Part shown: positions 10,054 through 19,300 of the stretch, piece after piece
How positions within the stretch are numbered: position 1 is the first letter of the stretch
Layout: the number at the start of each line of letters is the position of its first letter
Origin: Robiginitomaculum sp.
GTDB lineage: Bacteria; Pseudomonadota; Alphaproteobacteria; Caulobacterales; Maricaulaceae
NCBI GenBank assembly: GCA_016765135.1
Contig: JAESQN010000002.1
Span: 62,001 to 126,000, forward strand
Direction of reading: 5' to 3'
DNA length: 64,000 nucleotides
Notes under the pieces: model-generated
The model's database searches: none
Seen by the model: the letters and a program-made list of their open reading frames with translations, nothing else
Told to the model about the DNA's origin: nothing
Position numbers and translations under genes: made by a program

Positions 10054-10309
10054 TTTTACGCAACTCTGCCTTTGATTTTGCAAGAATTTCGTCACGCCCC
10101 AAATCCGTAAACCCGCTTTGCTCAGACTTGATGAGTTTGGCGCGAATATAGGCGATTTCAGCTGGTGTTTCGGTGCGGCTTTCTTTGTCCCGACGGATAA
10201 GGTTGCGGATATATTCGCTATTGCTGACATATTCACCGCTGGCAATCATACCGTCCATCCAGCGCCGGTCAAGATCGGTTAAGCTGAGTGTTGTTTTGAC
10301 AATAGCCAT
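10040..10309 (-). CDS. ParD-like ribbon-helix-helix antitoxin
   Basis: An 89-residue protein. The N-terminal half is a ribbon-helix-helix DNA-binding domain (VKTTLSLTDLDRRWMDGM, then SGEYVSNSEYIRNLIRRD), as in ParD/CopG. The charged C-terminal half (ESRTETPAEIAYIRAKL onward) would be the toxin-binding tail. It is the first gene of the module and overlaps the toxin gene, so it should both neutralise the toxin and repress the operon. The AT-rich 146-bp region upstream (to the DUF2793 gene) has several TATA-like runs near 10326-10350 that could be its promoter and operator. Confidence 0.85.
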
Positions 10310-10455
10310 GATAATCTCCTAAAGTATGAATATATACCACTATATTACCTCTATATGCCATAAATCAAGTGCATTTCTGCATTTCCAGAAACCTAATCCA
10401 TGTTTTCTTGGCCAGTAGTATTCTTGTCTGAAGTTTAACCTCAGAGAGAATTTTC

Positions 10456-11643
10456 ATGTCCACTCACACTACGCCCTTTATCAGCCAAAATCTTAAACTG
10501 CCCTATATAGCCCCGGCGCAAGCCCAAAAACATGTAACGGTAAACGAAAGTCTGCGCATATTGGATGCTGTCGTGCAGTTATCCGTATTCGACAAGGATT
10601 TGACCACTCCCCCCACTGCACCATCTGATGGGGACAGATATATTGTCGCGGCTGGTGGTACTGGTGATTGGGCAGGGGCGGATTTCAAAATCGCGGCCTA
10701 TCAAGACGGTGCCTGGGCCATCATTGCGCCTTCGGAGGGCTGGGTTAGTTATGTTGTGGATGAAGGCATCCAATACATTTTCAACGGTACGTCTTGGATA
10801 GACTATCTTGGTGCCGTTTTAGGGGATTTGGACGCCGATACGGTTGACGGAATTGATAGCACCGGGTTTTTCCGCCTAGCATCCGCATCCACCCAGTCCG
10901 CCAGTGGAAATTTACAGATTTTGAAATCCAACCCAACTATAGACATTGTGCGCAATGCCGCTATGGCAGGCGCACCCACAGTACAATTACGCACCAATGG
11001 CCGCTATGACCGCATACAAAACACATCTTCCGGTCTTAGTTTCGGCGTTAATTTTTCCGGGACAGAAAAGGTGGTTTTATGGAACGGCACGGACTTAAAA
11101 ATTAACGGGCAACACACCTATCATGTTGGAAATATCGCCACGGGCACGGATAATGCACGCTTTGGGGAGTTGGGGGTGGGTGGCGCAACTGCGGACGCGA
11201 CCAATGTTTTGGCACTTAACGGCTCTGCGGCACTATTTAACAATAATGGCGCTGGCATTCAAATTAAACTCAATAAAAACGCAACTGCCGATACTGCCTC
11301 ATTCCTGTTTCAAAATGGATTTGGCGGGCGGGCAGAAATAGGACTTACGGGCGATGACGATTTTCACTTCAAAGTCAGTCCTGATGGTTCCACATTTTAT
11401 GATGCTATAATAATTGATAAGGATAATGGGAATGTCGGGATAGGCATACCTACGCCCTCAACAAAGCTACATGTGGACGGGCCTATACGCTGCAAATCAT
11501 ACACAGTCGCTACGGTTCCGAGTGCCGCAAGTTCAGGCGCGGGTGCCAGCATTTATGTGTCCAACGAGACCGGTGGTGGTGTTTTGGCGTTTAGCGACGG
11601 AACAAACTGGCTAAGGTGCACGGATAGAGCGGTTATTTCATAG
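10456..11643 (+). CDS. DUF2793 protein, phage/GTA head-spike or tail-fibre-like
   Basis: 395 residues. The N-terminal about 110 residues form a DUF2793 module: LKLPYIAPAQAQKHVTVNES, SDGDRYIVAAGGTGDWAG, and EGWVSYVVDEG. The middle is beta-repeat-like and low in Cys/Trp, as in trimeric fibres. The end has a fibre-type GNVGIGIPTPSTKLHVDG and a closing FSDGTNWLRCTDRAVIS, a C-terminal pattern common in alphaproteobacterial phage receptor-binding proteins. DUF2793 occurs in head-spike proteins of the Rhodobacter gene transfer agent. No other virion gene is nearby, so this is an orphan. It may be a phage remnant, a GTA accessory gene unlinked from its cluster, or an adopted surface protein. GAGAGAA precedes the ATG. 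Confidence 0.75.
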   Translation: MSTHTTPFISQNLKLPYIAPAQAQKHVTVNESLRILDAVVQLSVFDKDLTTPPTAPSDGDRYIVAAGGTGDWAGADFKIAAYQDGAWAIIAPSEGWVSYVVDEGIQYIFNGTSWIDYLGAVLGDLDADTVDGIDSTGFFRLASASTQSASGNLQILKSNPTIDIVRNAAMAGAPTVQLRTNGRYDRIQNTSSGLSFGVNFSGTEKVVLWNGTDLKINGQHTYHVGNIATGTDNARFGELGVGGATADATNVLALNGSAALFNNNGAGIQIKLNKNATADTASFLFQNGFGGRAEIGLTGDDDFHFKVSPDGSTFYDAIIIDKDNGNVGIGIPTPSTKLHVDGPIRCKSYTVATVPSAASSGAGASIYVSNETGGGVLAFSDGTNWLRCTDRAVIS

Positions 11644-12700
11644 CTTGTGCGTGGGTGATAGCTTTGCCCATAACACTGGGCAAGGCATAATTATCCAGGG
11701 TATTCATATGGGCAGAAATGTCAAAATGGCTTGCTTTTGTCTGGCCAATAAACACGGTCAAATACAGGGTGAAATGTGTGAACACATGCACCACTTCACC
11801 GCCTACACGCTGCCAATTACTCTGGACAGGGGCTTGCGCCAACCAGGTATCAACCTTCGGTTTGTCAGTGCTCCAATCTGTACCTGGCAATTCCATCATG
11901 CCGCCAAGCAGGCCTTTATCGGGGCGTTGCCGCAACCAGATTTGGCCATTGTCCTCAACATAAAACACGGCTCCATAACGGTTTGGCCTAGTGGCCTTAG
12001 GTTTGCGCTTTGGGTAATCAATCATGTCGCCAGAACCATAAGCCGCGCAATGAATTTGCCACGGACATAGATCACATTTCGGGTTTTTCGGCTTACAGAT
12101 ATGGGCACCCAAATCCATCAAACCCTGGGCATAATCGCCTGGCCTTGCCGGGTCAGCCAATGTGGCAGCCAGCTTACGAATTTCGGACCTGGCCTTGGGC
12201 AATACCTCCTGGACACGGAAAATCCGCGAAATCACCCGCTCCACATTGCCGTCCACCACATTTGTGGCCTCATTATAGCAAATGGCGGCAATGGCGGCGG
12301 CACTATAAGGGCCAATGCCGGGCAGTTTCAGTAGTCCGGCTTCGTTGTCCGGAAACAGCCCGCTATGTTCTGTACAAATCATTTGTGCACATTTGTGTAA
12401 ATTGCGCGCACGGGCGTAGTAGCCAAGCCCGGCCCACGCGGTTAGGATATCGTCTCGCGGTGCCGCTGCCAAATCCTGCACACTTGGCCACTTATCCAAA
12501 AACTTGTGCCAATATGCCGCCGCCGCAGTGGTCGTGGTTTGTTGGCACATGATTTCCGACAACCAGATTTTATAAGGATCGGCGGCCACACCCGCTACCC
12601 GGTCTTCCGGCCGTATGCGCCAGGGCAATGTGCGACCTTCCCGCCCATACCAGTCAAGTAGTTCAGCACGCATTGCCTGTATTTGTTGCGAAGTTTTCAT
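11633..12700 (-). CDS. mutY: A/G-specific adenine glycosylase MutY
   Basis: 355 residues with the full MutY plan. There is a helix-hairpin-helix (LLKLPGIGPYSAAAIAA, about residues 110-130) followed by the catalytic Asp region VVDGNVERVISR. The 4Fe-4S cluster ligands are seen in CKPKNPKCDLCPWQIHC, with C-X6-C-X2-C-X5-C spacing. The C-terminal NUDIX-like 8-oxoG recognition domain (RPDKGLLGGMMELPGTDW) follows. It removes adenine mispaired with 8-oxoguanine. The N-terminal EIMCQQTTT differs slightly from the usual EIMLQQTQV. It is divergent from the DciA-like gene, with only 45 bases between starts. Its 3' end overlaps the convergent DUF2793 gene by 11 bases. Confidence 0.96.
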   Translation of the reverse strand: MKTSQQIQAMRAELLDWYGREGRTLPWRIRPEDRVAGVAADPYKIWLSEIMCQQTTTTAAAAYWHKFLDKWPSVQDLAAAPRDDILTAWAGLGYYARARNLHKCAQMICTEHSGLFPDNEAGLLKLPGIGPYSAAAIAAICYNEATNVVDGNVERVISRIFRVQEVLPKARSEIRKLAATLADPARPGDYAQGLMDLGAHICKPKNPKCDLCPWQIHCAAYGSGDMIDYPKRKPKATRPNRYGAVFYVEDNGQIWLRQRPDKGLLGGMMELPGTDWSTDKPKVDTWLAQAPVQSNWQRVGGEVVHVFTHFTLYLTVFIGQTKASHFDISAHMNTLDNYALPSVMGKAITHAQAMK

Positions 12701-12745
12701 GGTTTATGACTGGACGTTTCCCCATTTTTTGGCAATGATAAATAT

Positions 12746-13291
12746 ATGAATGATCTGCGCAAACAAGATAGCCTAAAAGCCCGTGCGGCGCGTGGTAATG
12801 TTCTGGGCTATCTTGAGAAAAACCGGGGCCGACCGCAATATCGCCCACCGCCAAGCGCGGCAAAAGCCGTGAACCGGGTGTTGCGCCCCCTGTCCAGGAA
12901 ATTTGGCCCCGGAATTGGCGGTCTGCGGATAAATTGGCCAGATATCATTGGCGTGCGCTGGGCGGCATTATCTAAACCCGTTGCAATGCGCGGCTCAAAG
13001 GGCGCCAAAACACTGATCATAGAGGCCAAAGGCCCAGCCGCCGCCATGATACAGGCCCAGTCAGCGCAACTCCTGGACAAAATCAACCAATTCCTGGGCG
13101 CAAGCTCTGTGACAAAAATTATAACCAAACAAGGCCGCATCCAACCATCAAACCACCCATCGCAAGCACCGCAAACATCATCTGCACCTCACAAAGATGT
13201 GCAAGAAACTCTGGTCACAGACGAAGAAAATAGCCTACAAGCCGCACTAGACAAATTGGGGTCAGTGGTAAAACCTCCCAAAACTGATTAG
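12746..13291 (+). CDS. DciA-like protein (DUF721)
   Basis: 181 residues. The N-terminal two thirds carry the DUF721 pattern: an initial basic helix, VNRVLRPLSRKFGPGIGGL, then WPDIIGVRWAALSKP and a strand-rich LIIEAKGPAAAMIQAQSAQLLDKINQFLG. DciA-type proteins load the replicative helicase DnaB in bacteria lacking DnaC. In alphaproteobacteria this gene is often between mutY and a dsbA-like gene followed by smc, which is the order seen here. The C-terminal about 60 residues are Ser/Gln/Pro-rich and probably disordered. Family assignment is good; helicase loading is family knowledge. Confidence 0.82.
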   Translation: MNDLRKQDSLKARAARGNVLGYLEKNRGRPQYRPPPSAAKAVNRVLRPLSRKFGPGIGGLRINWPDIIGVRWAALSKPVAMRGSKGAKTLIIEAKGPAAAMIQAQSAQLLDKINQFLGASSVTKIITKQGRIQPSNHPSQAPQTSSAPHKDVQETLVTDEENSLQAALDKLGSVVKPPKTD

Positions 13292-13405
13292 GCTCATCAC
13301 ATAAAACCCATAAAAACCGTATAGCCTGTTAGTTTATCCACACCCCTTCGTTAACAAAACCTTTATAATTCCTTGCCATTAAGGCGTAAATTGAGAGAGT
13401 AAGCC

Positions 13406-14107
13406 ATGTTTATAAATTCACGATTCGATTCGTTTGCAAAAACGACCATTATGATTACCGCCAGCGCCCTTTTCTTGGGTGCCTGTTCCGGCGACAGCGC
13501 CAAATCTACTTCGGGCGCGGTTTCTGGTGAACGCACAGCTTATGAAGTTGCTGGCGACCATGCTTTGGGCAATCCGGATGCCAAGGTCACAGTTGTTGAA
13601 TATGCGTCCGTGACCTGCGGCGCTTGCGGAAATTGGCACACAAATGTATGGCCCGAGTTTAAATCCACATATGTGGACACCGGGAAAGTCCGCTTTGTTT
13701 ACCGCGAGTTTCCAACGGGCGTTGTATCCTTGGCCAATGTCGGGCATCTCTTGGCCAATTGCGCCGGAGAAGATAAATTTTTTGGCCTGATTGATGTGCA
13801 AATGAAACGTCAAAGCCAGATTATAAACTCCTCAGATGTAAAAGGCGAATATGTGGCCTTGGCCAAATCGGCGGGCATGAACGAAGCCGCATTTGACGCT
13901 TGCATGGCTGACGAGGAACAAATTAGCCGCCTACGCAAAGTAGCGGACGATGCCAGTAATGCTGGTGTGACCGGAACCCCGACATTTTTCATCAATGGTA
14001 AAAAAGAGCAAATGTTTGTCATCGAAGATTTTCACAAAAAGCTTGCGCCACTGCTTGGCGACGATGCGCCTAAACAGCCTGAAGAAAAACAAGAAGAACA
14101 AGAATAG
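13406..14107 (+). CDS. DsbA-family thiol:disulfide oxidoreductase, predicted lipoprotein
   Basis: 233 residues. The N-terminus is a lipoprotein signal with a basic start, a hydrophobic stretch and lipobox LGAC (Cys at about residue 27). The thioredoxin-fold domain has the active-site CGAC in VTCGACGNWH and the cis-Pro region GVTGTPTFFINGKK. A helical insertion lies between them, as in DsbA/BdbD-like Thioredoxin_4 proteins. It should act in the periplasm on cysteine-containing secreted proteins. The C-terminus is a Glu/Gln tail. It is eight bases upstream of smc and probably co-transcribed, an arrangement shared with several alphaproteobacteria. Confidence 0.9.
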   Translation: MFINSRFDSFAKTTIMITASALFLGACSGDSAKSTSGAVSGERTAYEVAGDHALGNPDAKVTVVEYASVTCGACGNWHTNVWPEFKSTYVDTGKVRFVYREFPTGVVSLANVGHLLANCAGEDKFFGLIDVQMKRQSQIINSSDVKGEYVALAKSAGMNEAAFDACMADEEQISRLRKVADDASNAGVTGTPTFFINGKKEQMFVIEDFHKKLAPLLGDDAPKQPEEKQEEQE

Positions 14108-14115
14108 GGGTATAT

Positions 14116-17100
14116 ATGGGGTCTTTGCGTTTTAATCATATAAAACTGGCGGGGTTCAAATCTTTTGTTGAACCCACTATTTTTGAGATTAAGCCGGGCC
14201 TTACGGGGATTGTCGGGCCGAACGGCTGTGGCAAATCTAATCTTTTGGAAGCCATACGTTGGGTCATGGGGGCAAATTCCGCCAAAGCCATGCGCGGTAA
14301 GGCCATGGACGATGTCATTTTCTCCGGCACCAAAACCCGCCCGGCTCGTAACCAAGCCAGCGTCACATTGGAAATTGACAATTCGGCCCGTATGGCGCCG
14401 TCCATGTTCAATGACAATGAAATCCTGGAAGTGACGCGCACCATCACCAAAGGTGCTGGCTCCAAATATCAAGTCAACGGCCAGACCGTACGGGCCAAAG
14501 ATGTACAGCTTTTGTTTGCCGATGCGTCCACAGGGGCCAACTCCCCTGCCTTGGTACGCCAGGGACAAATTAACGAACTGATCTCGGCAAAACCGGAAAA
14601 CCGCCGGAGAATCCTCGAAGAAGCCGCCGGTATTTCCGGTCTGCACACCCGCCGCCACGAAGCGGAATTAAGACTTAGAGCCGCCGAGACCAATCTTGAC
14701 AGGCTTGAAGATATATTAAGCCAAATCGAAAGCCAACTTTTAAGCTTACGCCGCCAATCGCGCCAAGCCGCACGGTTCAAACGCTTGGCTGGAGAAATTC
14801 GCGAATACCGCACTTTTCTCTGGCTAAAACGCTGGCAACAGGCTTTGCAAGCGCTCGAAATCTCAACTGGTGAACTAAAAAATAGCGAAATAAAAGTCGC
14901 AGAATTGACCTCACAAGTAACCGTCCTTACAACGCAAGTCACAGAAATTTCCGCCAAGCTGGAACCCCACCGCGAAGAACAAATTGTTGCCGCCGCCATT
15001 TGCGGACGGCTCAACGCGGCCAAAGAAGCATTGGACAATGACGCCCAGGCGGCCAAGTCCGAGATCAACAAGCTTGAAGCCCGCCTCGCCCACCTCAAGG
15101 GCGATATTGAGCGCGAAGAAAACATCGTGATTGACGCTGAAACTGCCACCGAAAGACTGGCAAGCGAACTGTCTGAATTGCAATCGGCCAAGGACAGTAG
15201 TGCCGCTCTGGAAGACGCGCAAGGGATCGCCCGCACGGCCATAGAAGCCCGTAGCAAGTTAGAAGAGCAAGTCTCGGATCTCACCCGTAAAACCGCCGAA
15301 CAGGCAGCCAACCACGCCAGTGCAGTACGCGAATATGAGCGGCTGACCGGGCAAAAATCCCGCCTTGAGCAGGATATAGAAACCGCTATTTCCGCACTTG
15401 CTGATCTGGAAAACGCGGCAAAAACATCTGGTGGTGACAATCTGTTCGCCGCCGCTTTGGACAGTGCTTTGGCGGCGCTCACCACGGCCAAAGAACATGA
15501 ACAGGCGACCATATTAGCCAGAGAAGATGCAGCAAAACGCGAACGCGACCTGCACGATGAATTCAGCTCGGCCCGGCGCAATGTGTCCGATCTGGAAGCC
15601 GAACACAAAGCCTTGTCGCGGATTATCAGTGCCGGAATCAGTACTGGTAGCGGCGAGCAAAATTGGGTCTCAGTTCTCGAATCCGTTAGCGCAAAAAAAG
15701 GCTATGAAACCGCATTGGCCGCCGCATTGGGTGACGATCTTGACGCGGGCCTTGAGACAAATTCGCCCTTGCATTGGCAGGGGGCGCAGACACCGGACGC
15801 GGAACTCCCCGCCGGGGTAAAATCTCTGGCGGATTATGTCACCGCACCGGCAGCACTGGCCGCACGTCTAAGCCAAATCGGTATAGTTGAAACCGCTGAC
15901 GGCCAAGCCAGATCGAAACATCTGGCACCGGGCCAACGTCTTGTGACCGTAGATGGTGATCTTTGGCGCTGGGACGGATTTGTATCCTCCGCCGAGGTTA
16001 AATCCGTAGCCGCCGTCAAATTGGAAAACAAAAACCGCTTGGTCGAAATTGAAGATGCATTGGAAGATGTGCGCAAATCCGCCGCCCGCGCCGAAGCCGA
16101 ATGGCAGGGCGCGCAAACGGCCCGCACCCAAACCAACGAAGCTGCGCGAACTGCCCGTCAGGTATTGCCAAGCCTAGAAGCCGAAGACCGCGCCGCCCGC
16201 ACGACGCTTAATACTTACGAAACCGATCAGGCGCGTAAAGCCGAACAAAAATCAAGTTTACAAGACCGCCTAGACCGCCGTAAATCTGAACTTGCGGAGA
16301 CCCTCAACGCCCTTGAAAGCGCCGAGAAAACACTGGCGGAAGCCCAGACCGACGCGGCTCTGGAAGGCCAGCTTGCAGACTTGCGCACGACACTACAAAC
16401 CGCTCGCGATGCGGCTGATGAAGCCAGCGCCCAGTACCGTAGCCTTAAAAATGAAGCTCAGGCACGCGCCTCTCGCCTTGGTGCCGTAGAGCAAGACCTC
16501 AAGGATTGGCAAGGCCGGGGCGCCCATGCCAAAGAGCGCATCACATCCCTACAAGGCCGCGAGGCTGAAACCGCCATGGCACTTGCCAGCGCCCATGACA
16601 GCCCTGACGAATTTGCAAAACGCCAACAAATATTATTGTCCGAGTTGAGCGCCGCAGAGCAGCGCCGCAAAAACGCCAGTGACGCCCTGGCCGAGATTGA
16701 AAATAACTTGCGCGAGGTCGACGGTAACCTGCGCGCTCACGAGCGCGACCTAGGTCAAGCCCGCGAAGACCGCGCCGCCGCCCAGGCCCGCCAAACCGCC
16801 GCCGGGGAACGCAGACAGGAAATTCAGGCCCGTATCTCGGAAAACCTGTCCTGCGAACCGGCAGATTTAAAAGGCCAATTGGAAGATTTAAGCCCCGAAA
16901 GCACCTTGTCCGAACATGACATAGAGCGCAAATTGGAGCGCCTGAACCGTGAGCGGGAAAACCTGGGCGGGGTGAATTTACGCGCTGACGAAGAAGCCGC
17001 AGAGCAAGAAGAACGCCTATCCGCCATGAGCGACGAGCGTCAGGATTTACTGGCAGCCATTGCCAAATTGCGCGAGGGCATTGAAAGCCTGAACTCCGAA

Positions 17101-17583
17101 GGCCGTGAACGGCTTTTAAAAGCCTTTGATGTGGTCAACGGGCATTTCGGGCGGTTATTTACGACATTGTTCGGCGGTGGTCATGCCTCGCTCACATTAA
17201 GCGAAAATGATGATCCGCTGGAAGCTGGCCTGGAAATTCTAGCCAGCCCGCCAGGCAAACGGCTCGGCAATATGTCTTTACTATCGGGCGGTGAGCAAGC
17301 TTTGACAGCCACGGCGCTCATTTTCGCGGTCTTCCTGTCCAATCCCGCCCCCGTCTGTGTGCTGGACGAGGTCGATGCGCCTCTGGACGATAGTAATGTG
17401 GAACGGTATTGCGACCTCTTGGACGAGATGTGTAAACAGACCCAGACCAAATTTATCGCCATCACCCATAACCCGGTCACTATGGCCCGCATGGACAGAT
17501 TATTCGGCGTCACCATGGCCGAGCAAGGCATTTCGCAAATGGTGTCTATAGACTTGGGCACAGCCGAAAAAATGACGGCATAA
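14116..17583 (+). CDS. smc: Chromosome segregation ATPase SMC
   Basis: 1155 residues. Walker A GPNGCGKSN is near residue 35, the ABC signature LLSGGEQALTA near 1055 and Walker B VCVLDEVDAPLDD near 1080. Two long Ala/Glu-rich coiled coils (about 170-500 and 660-1000) flank a hinge domain near 510-640 with ALGDDLDAGLE and LAPGQRLVTVDGDLWRWDG. SMC dimers with ScpAB extrude DNA loops and help segregate origins. The hinge lies where bacterial SMCs have it and the length is normal. Codon use is GC-rich compared with the flanking operons. The following 196 bases (17584-17779) hold no gene and should carry the atp promoter. Confidence 0.97.
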   Translation: MGSLRFNHIKLAGFKSFVEPTIFEIKPGLTGIVGPNGCGKSNLLEAIRWVMGANSAKAMRGKAMDDVIFSGTKTRPARNQASVTLEIDNSARMAPSMFNDNEILEVTRTITKGAGSKYQVNGQTVRAKDVQLLFADASTGANSPALVRQGQINELISAKPENRRRILEEAAGISGLHTRRHEAELRLRAAETNLDRLEDILSQIESQLLSLRRQSRQAARFKRLAGEIREYRTFLWLKRWQQALQALEISTGELKNSEIKVAELTSQVTVLTTQVTEISAKLEPHREEQIVAAAICGRLNAAKEALDNDAQAAKSEINKLEARLAHLKGDIEREENIVIDAETATERLASELSELQSAKDSSAALEDAQGIARTAIEARSKLEEQVSDLTRKTAEQAANHASAVREYERLTGQKSRLEQDIETAISALADLENAAKTSGGDNLFAAALDSALAALTTAKEHEQATILAREDAAKRERDLHDEFSSARRNVSDLEAEHKALSRIISAGISTGSGEQNWVSVLESVSAKKGYETALAAALGDDLDAGLETNSPLHWQGAQTPDAELPAGVKSLADYVTAPAALAARLSQIGIVETADGQARSKHLAPGQRLVTVDGDLWRWDGFVSSAEVKSVAAVKLENKNRLVEIEDALEDVRKSAARAEAEWQGAQTARTQTNEAARTARQVLPSLEAEDRAARTTLNTYETDQARKAEQKSSLQDRLDRRKSELAETLNALESAEKTLAEAQTDAALEGQLADLRTTLQTARDAADEASAQYRSLKNEAQARASRLGAVEQDLKDWQGRGAHAKERITSLQGREAETAMALASAHDSPDEFAKRQQILLSELSAAEQRRKNASDALAEIENNLREVDGNLRAHERDLGQAREDRAAAQARQTAAGERRQEIQARISENLSCEPADLKGQLEDLSPESTLSEHDIERKLERLNRERENLGGVNLRADEEAAEQEERLSAMSDERQDLLAAIAKLREGIESLNSEGRERLLKAFDVVNGHFGRLFTTLFGGGHASLTLSENDDPLEAGLEILASPPGKRLGNMSLLSGGEQALTATALIFAVFLSNPAPVCVLDEVDAPLDDSNVERYCDLLDEMCKQTQTKFIAITHNPVTMARMDRLFGVTMAEQGISQMVSIDLGTAEKMTA

Positions 17584-17779
17584 GTGCTTTTGGGTATGAG
17601 CGGGGTGTGGGAAATGTAACCAACCCATTTAGGCACAAAAGGCTATAATACATAAAAATTCATTTATCCTTATTTATCAACACTTTAACACTATACGGCT
17701 TTTGTTGACACTGCTGGGGCCTGCGCGTAAGTTGCCCGCGTTTGGTGGGTGACTGCCTTGCGAATCGAACATTTTATCT

Positions 17780-18121
17780 ATGAGGGAAAATTCTCTGAAA
17801 CAAACACCAAAATCCAACCAGGCCCAAGCGGATAAGCTTGAAGCATTGGGGAAGAAAGTAAAATTCGCCCAAAAAGCCAGAGCACCCGTTTTAGACGAAG
17901 AAGCTTCTGGATGGGCGATAGGCATAAATTATGCCAGCGTGTTTACAGGAGCCATTATAGTTGGAGGTGCCTTTGGGTACGGGTTCGATCATCTAGTCGG
18001 CACCATACCTTGGGGTTTGATGGTCGGGATAATGGTAGGCTTTGCGGCTGGCACACGCAGTATAGTGCAGATGGCGCAAGGCATGAGTGAAGATAACGAA
18101 GGGGCAGACGGCGAAAGCTGA
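17780..18121 (+). CDS. atpI: ATP synthase protein I (AtpI-like)
   Basis: 113 residues with a charged N-terminal half and two transmembrane helices (about 49-68 and 75-95), with YASVFTGAIIVGGAFGYGFD and GLMVGIMVGFAAGTRS. This fits the AtpI/Gene1 family, whose members help assemble the c-ring and may carry Mg2+. It is the first gene of the F0 operon, as usual in alphaproteobacteria, and lies 49 bases before atpB. The start ATG at 17780 gives the expected length. Confidence 0.88.
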   Translation: MRENSLKQTPKSNQAQADKLEALGKKVKFAQKARAPVLDEEASGWAIGINYASVFTGAIIVGGAFGYGFDHLVGTIPWGLMVGIMVGFAAGTRSIVQMAQGMSEDNEGADGES

Positions 18122-18170
18122 CCTGTAACAACAATGGCGAAATTTTCGCCCAGGAATTGAAAGGCCAGAA

Positions 18171-18932
18171 ATGGCAGAAAAATACGATCCGGTCAGGCAG
18201 TTTGATCTCCACAATATGGTGGACATCCAGATCGGTAAATATGACATTAGTTTCACCAATTCTTCGTTGATGATGGTGATATCTGTTGCGGCTATTTGCT
18301 TGTTTTTGTTTATAGGCACGGCAAAAAAATCCCTCATCCCTGGACGGCTACAGTCCATGGTCGAAATATCATACGAATTTGTTGCCGAGATGGTACGCTC
18401 GACTGCGGGGCGCGACGGGTTGGTATTTTTCCCGTTTATCTATGCCTTGTTTATGTTCATTCTATTTGCCAATATGTTTGGACTTATCCCGTTCTTTTTC
18501 ACAACCACATCGCACATAATTGTTACCTTTGTCCTGGCCATGATGGTTATGCTTATGGTTCTTATTGTCGGGTTTTGGAAAAACGGCTTTGGCTTTTTAC
18601 AGGTTTTCAACCCGACAGGCGTACCGCTGGTTTTGAAAATTTTCCTGGTGACGCCGCTTGAAATCGTTTCCTTTATCTCTCGGCCTCTCTCGCACTCAAT
18701 CCGGCTATGGGCCAATATGCTTGCCGGGCATATTATGCTTAAATTGTTTGCCAGCTTCATCATTGCAATGGTGATAGGTCTGGACGGTTTTCTAAAAATT
18801 GGCGCAATATTCCCCGCCGCTATGGTGTTGGCTTTGACGCCGCTTAAAATTTTGGTGGCATTCTTACAAGCATATGTATTTGCCATACTGACCAGTGTTT
18901 ATCTTAATGATGCGCTACATCCGGGACATTAG
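18171..18932 (+). CDS. atpB: F0F1 ATP synthase subunit a
   Basis: 253 residues with an N-terminal DPVRQFDLHNMVDI segment and five to six membrane helices. The essential Arg of the proton channel is in SHSIRLWANMLAGH (about residues 179-192), and the late helix ALTPLKILVAFLQAYVFAILT carries the conserved Gln. With the c-ring it forms the proton path. SD-like GAAAGG precedes the ATG. It lies between atpI and atpE in the standard order. Confidence 0.97.
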   Translation: MAEKYDPVRQFDLHNMVDIQIGKYDISFTNSSLMMVISVAAICLFLFIGTAKKSLIPGRLQSMVEISYEFVAEMVRSTAGRDGLVFFPFIYALFMFILFANMFGLIPFFFTTTSHIIVTFVLAMMVMLMVLIVGFWKNGFGFLQVFNPTGVPLVLKIFLVTPLEIVSFISRPLSHSIRLWANMLAGHIMLKLFASFIIAMVIGLDGFLKIGAIFPAAMVLALTPLKILVAFLQAYVFAILTSVYLNDALHPGH

Positions 18933-19035
18933 ACAAGACACTATGAATTCAGCATTTGAATAACGACGAACGACAAGTATTATAACGAAAGACACTTTAA
19001 CTTTAACTGCTACAACCAAATTAGGAGAATTTATC

Positions 19036-19263
19036 ATGGAAGCAGAAGCAGCAAAATACATCGGCGCAGGTTTGGCCTGTTTTGGTATGATCGGTGCCGG
19101 CATCGGCCTTGGAAACATTTTCGGAAATTACCTTTCCGCCGCAATCCGTAACCCGTCAGCCGCCAAAGGCCAGTTCGGTAATTTGATTTTCGGTTTTGCC
19201 GTGACAGAAGCGCTCGGTATTTTCTCATTATTGATAGCTTTGTTGCTGATTTTTGTTGTCTAG
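19036..19263 (+). CDS. atpE: F0F1 ATP synthase subunit c
   Basis: A 75-residue hairpin of two helices. The first is Gly-rich ([17 protein letters not shown]) and the polar loop has RNPSA. The second holds the ion-carrying Glu58 in [10 protein letters not shown]. No Na+-type signature (no Gln in helix one, no ET pair) is seen, so proton coupling is expected. A strong AGGAG ribosome binding site is upstream, fitting the high c-subunit stoichiometry. Confidence 0.97.
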   Translation: MEAEAAKYIGAGLACFGMIGAGIGLGNIFGNYLSAAIRNPSAAKGQFGNLIFGFAVTEALGIFSLLIALLLIFVV

Positions 19264-19300
19264 CAACAACTATTTTTAACAATCACAAAGGCGCAATAAC

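Noticed and set aside
13340-13370. TTAACAAAACCTTTA upstream of the DsbA-like gene as CtrA site
   Set aside because: A second-half mismatch and no relation of the gene to cell-cycle control; too weak to call.
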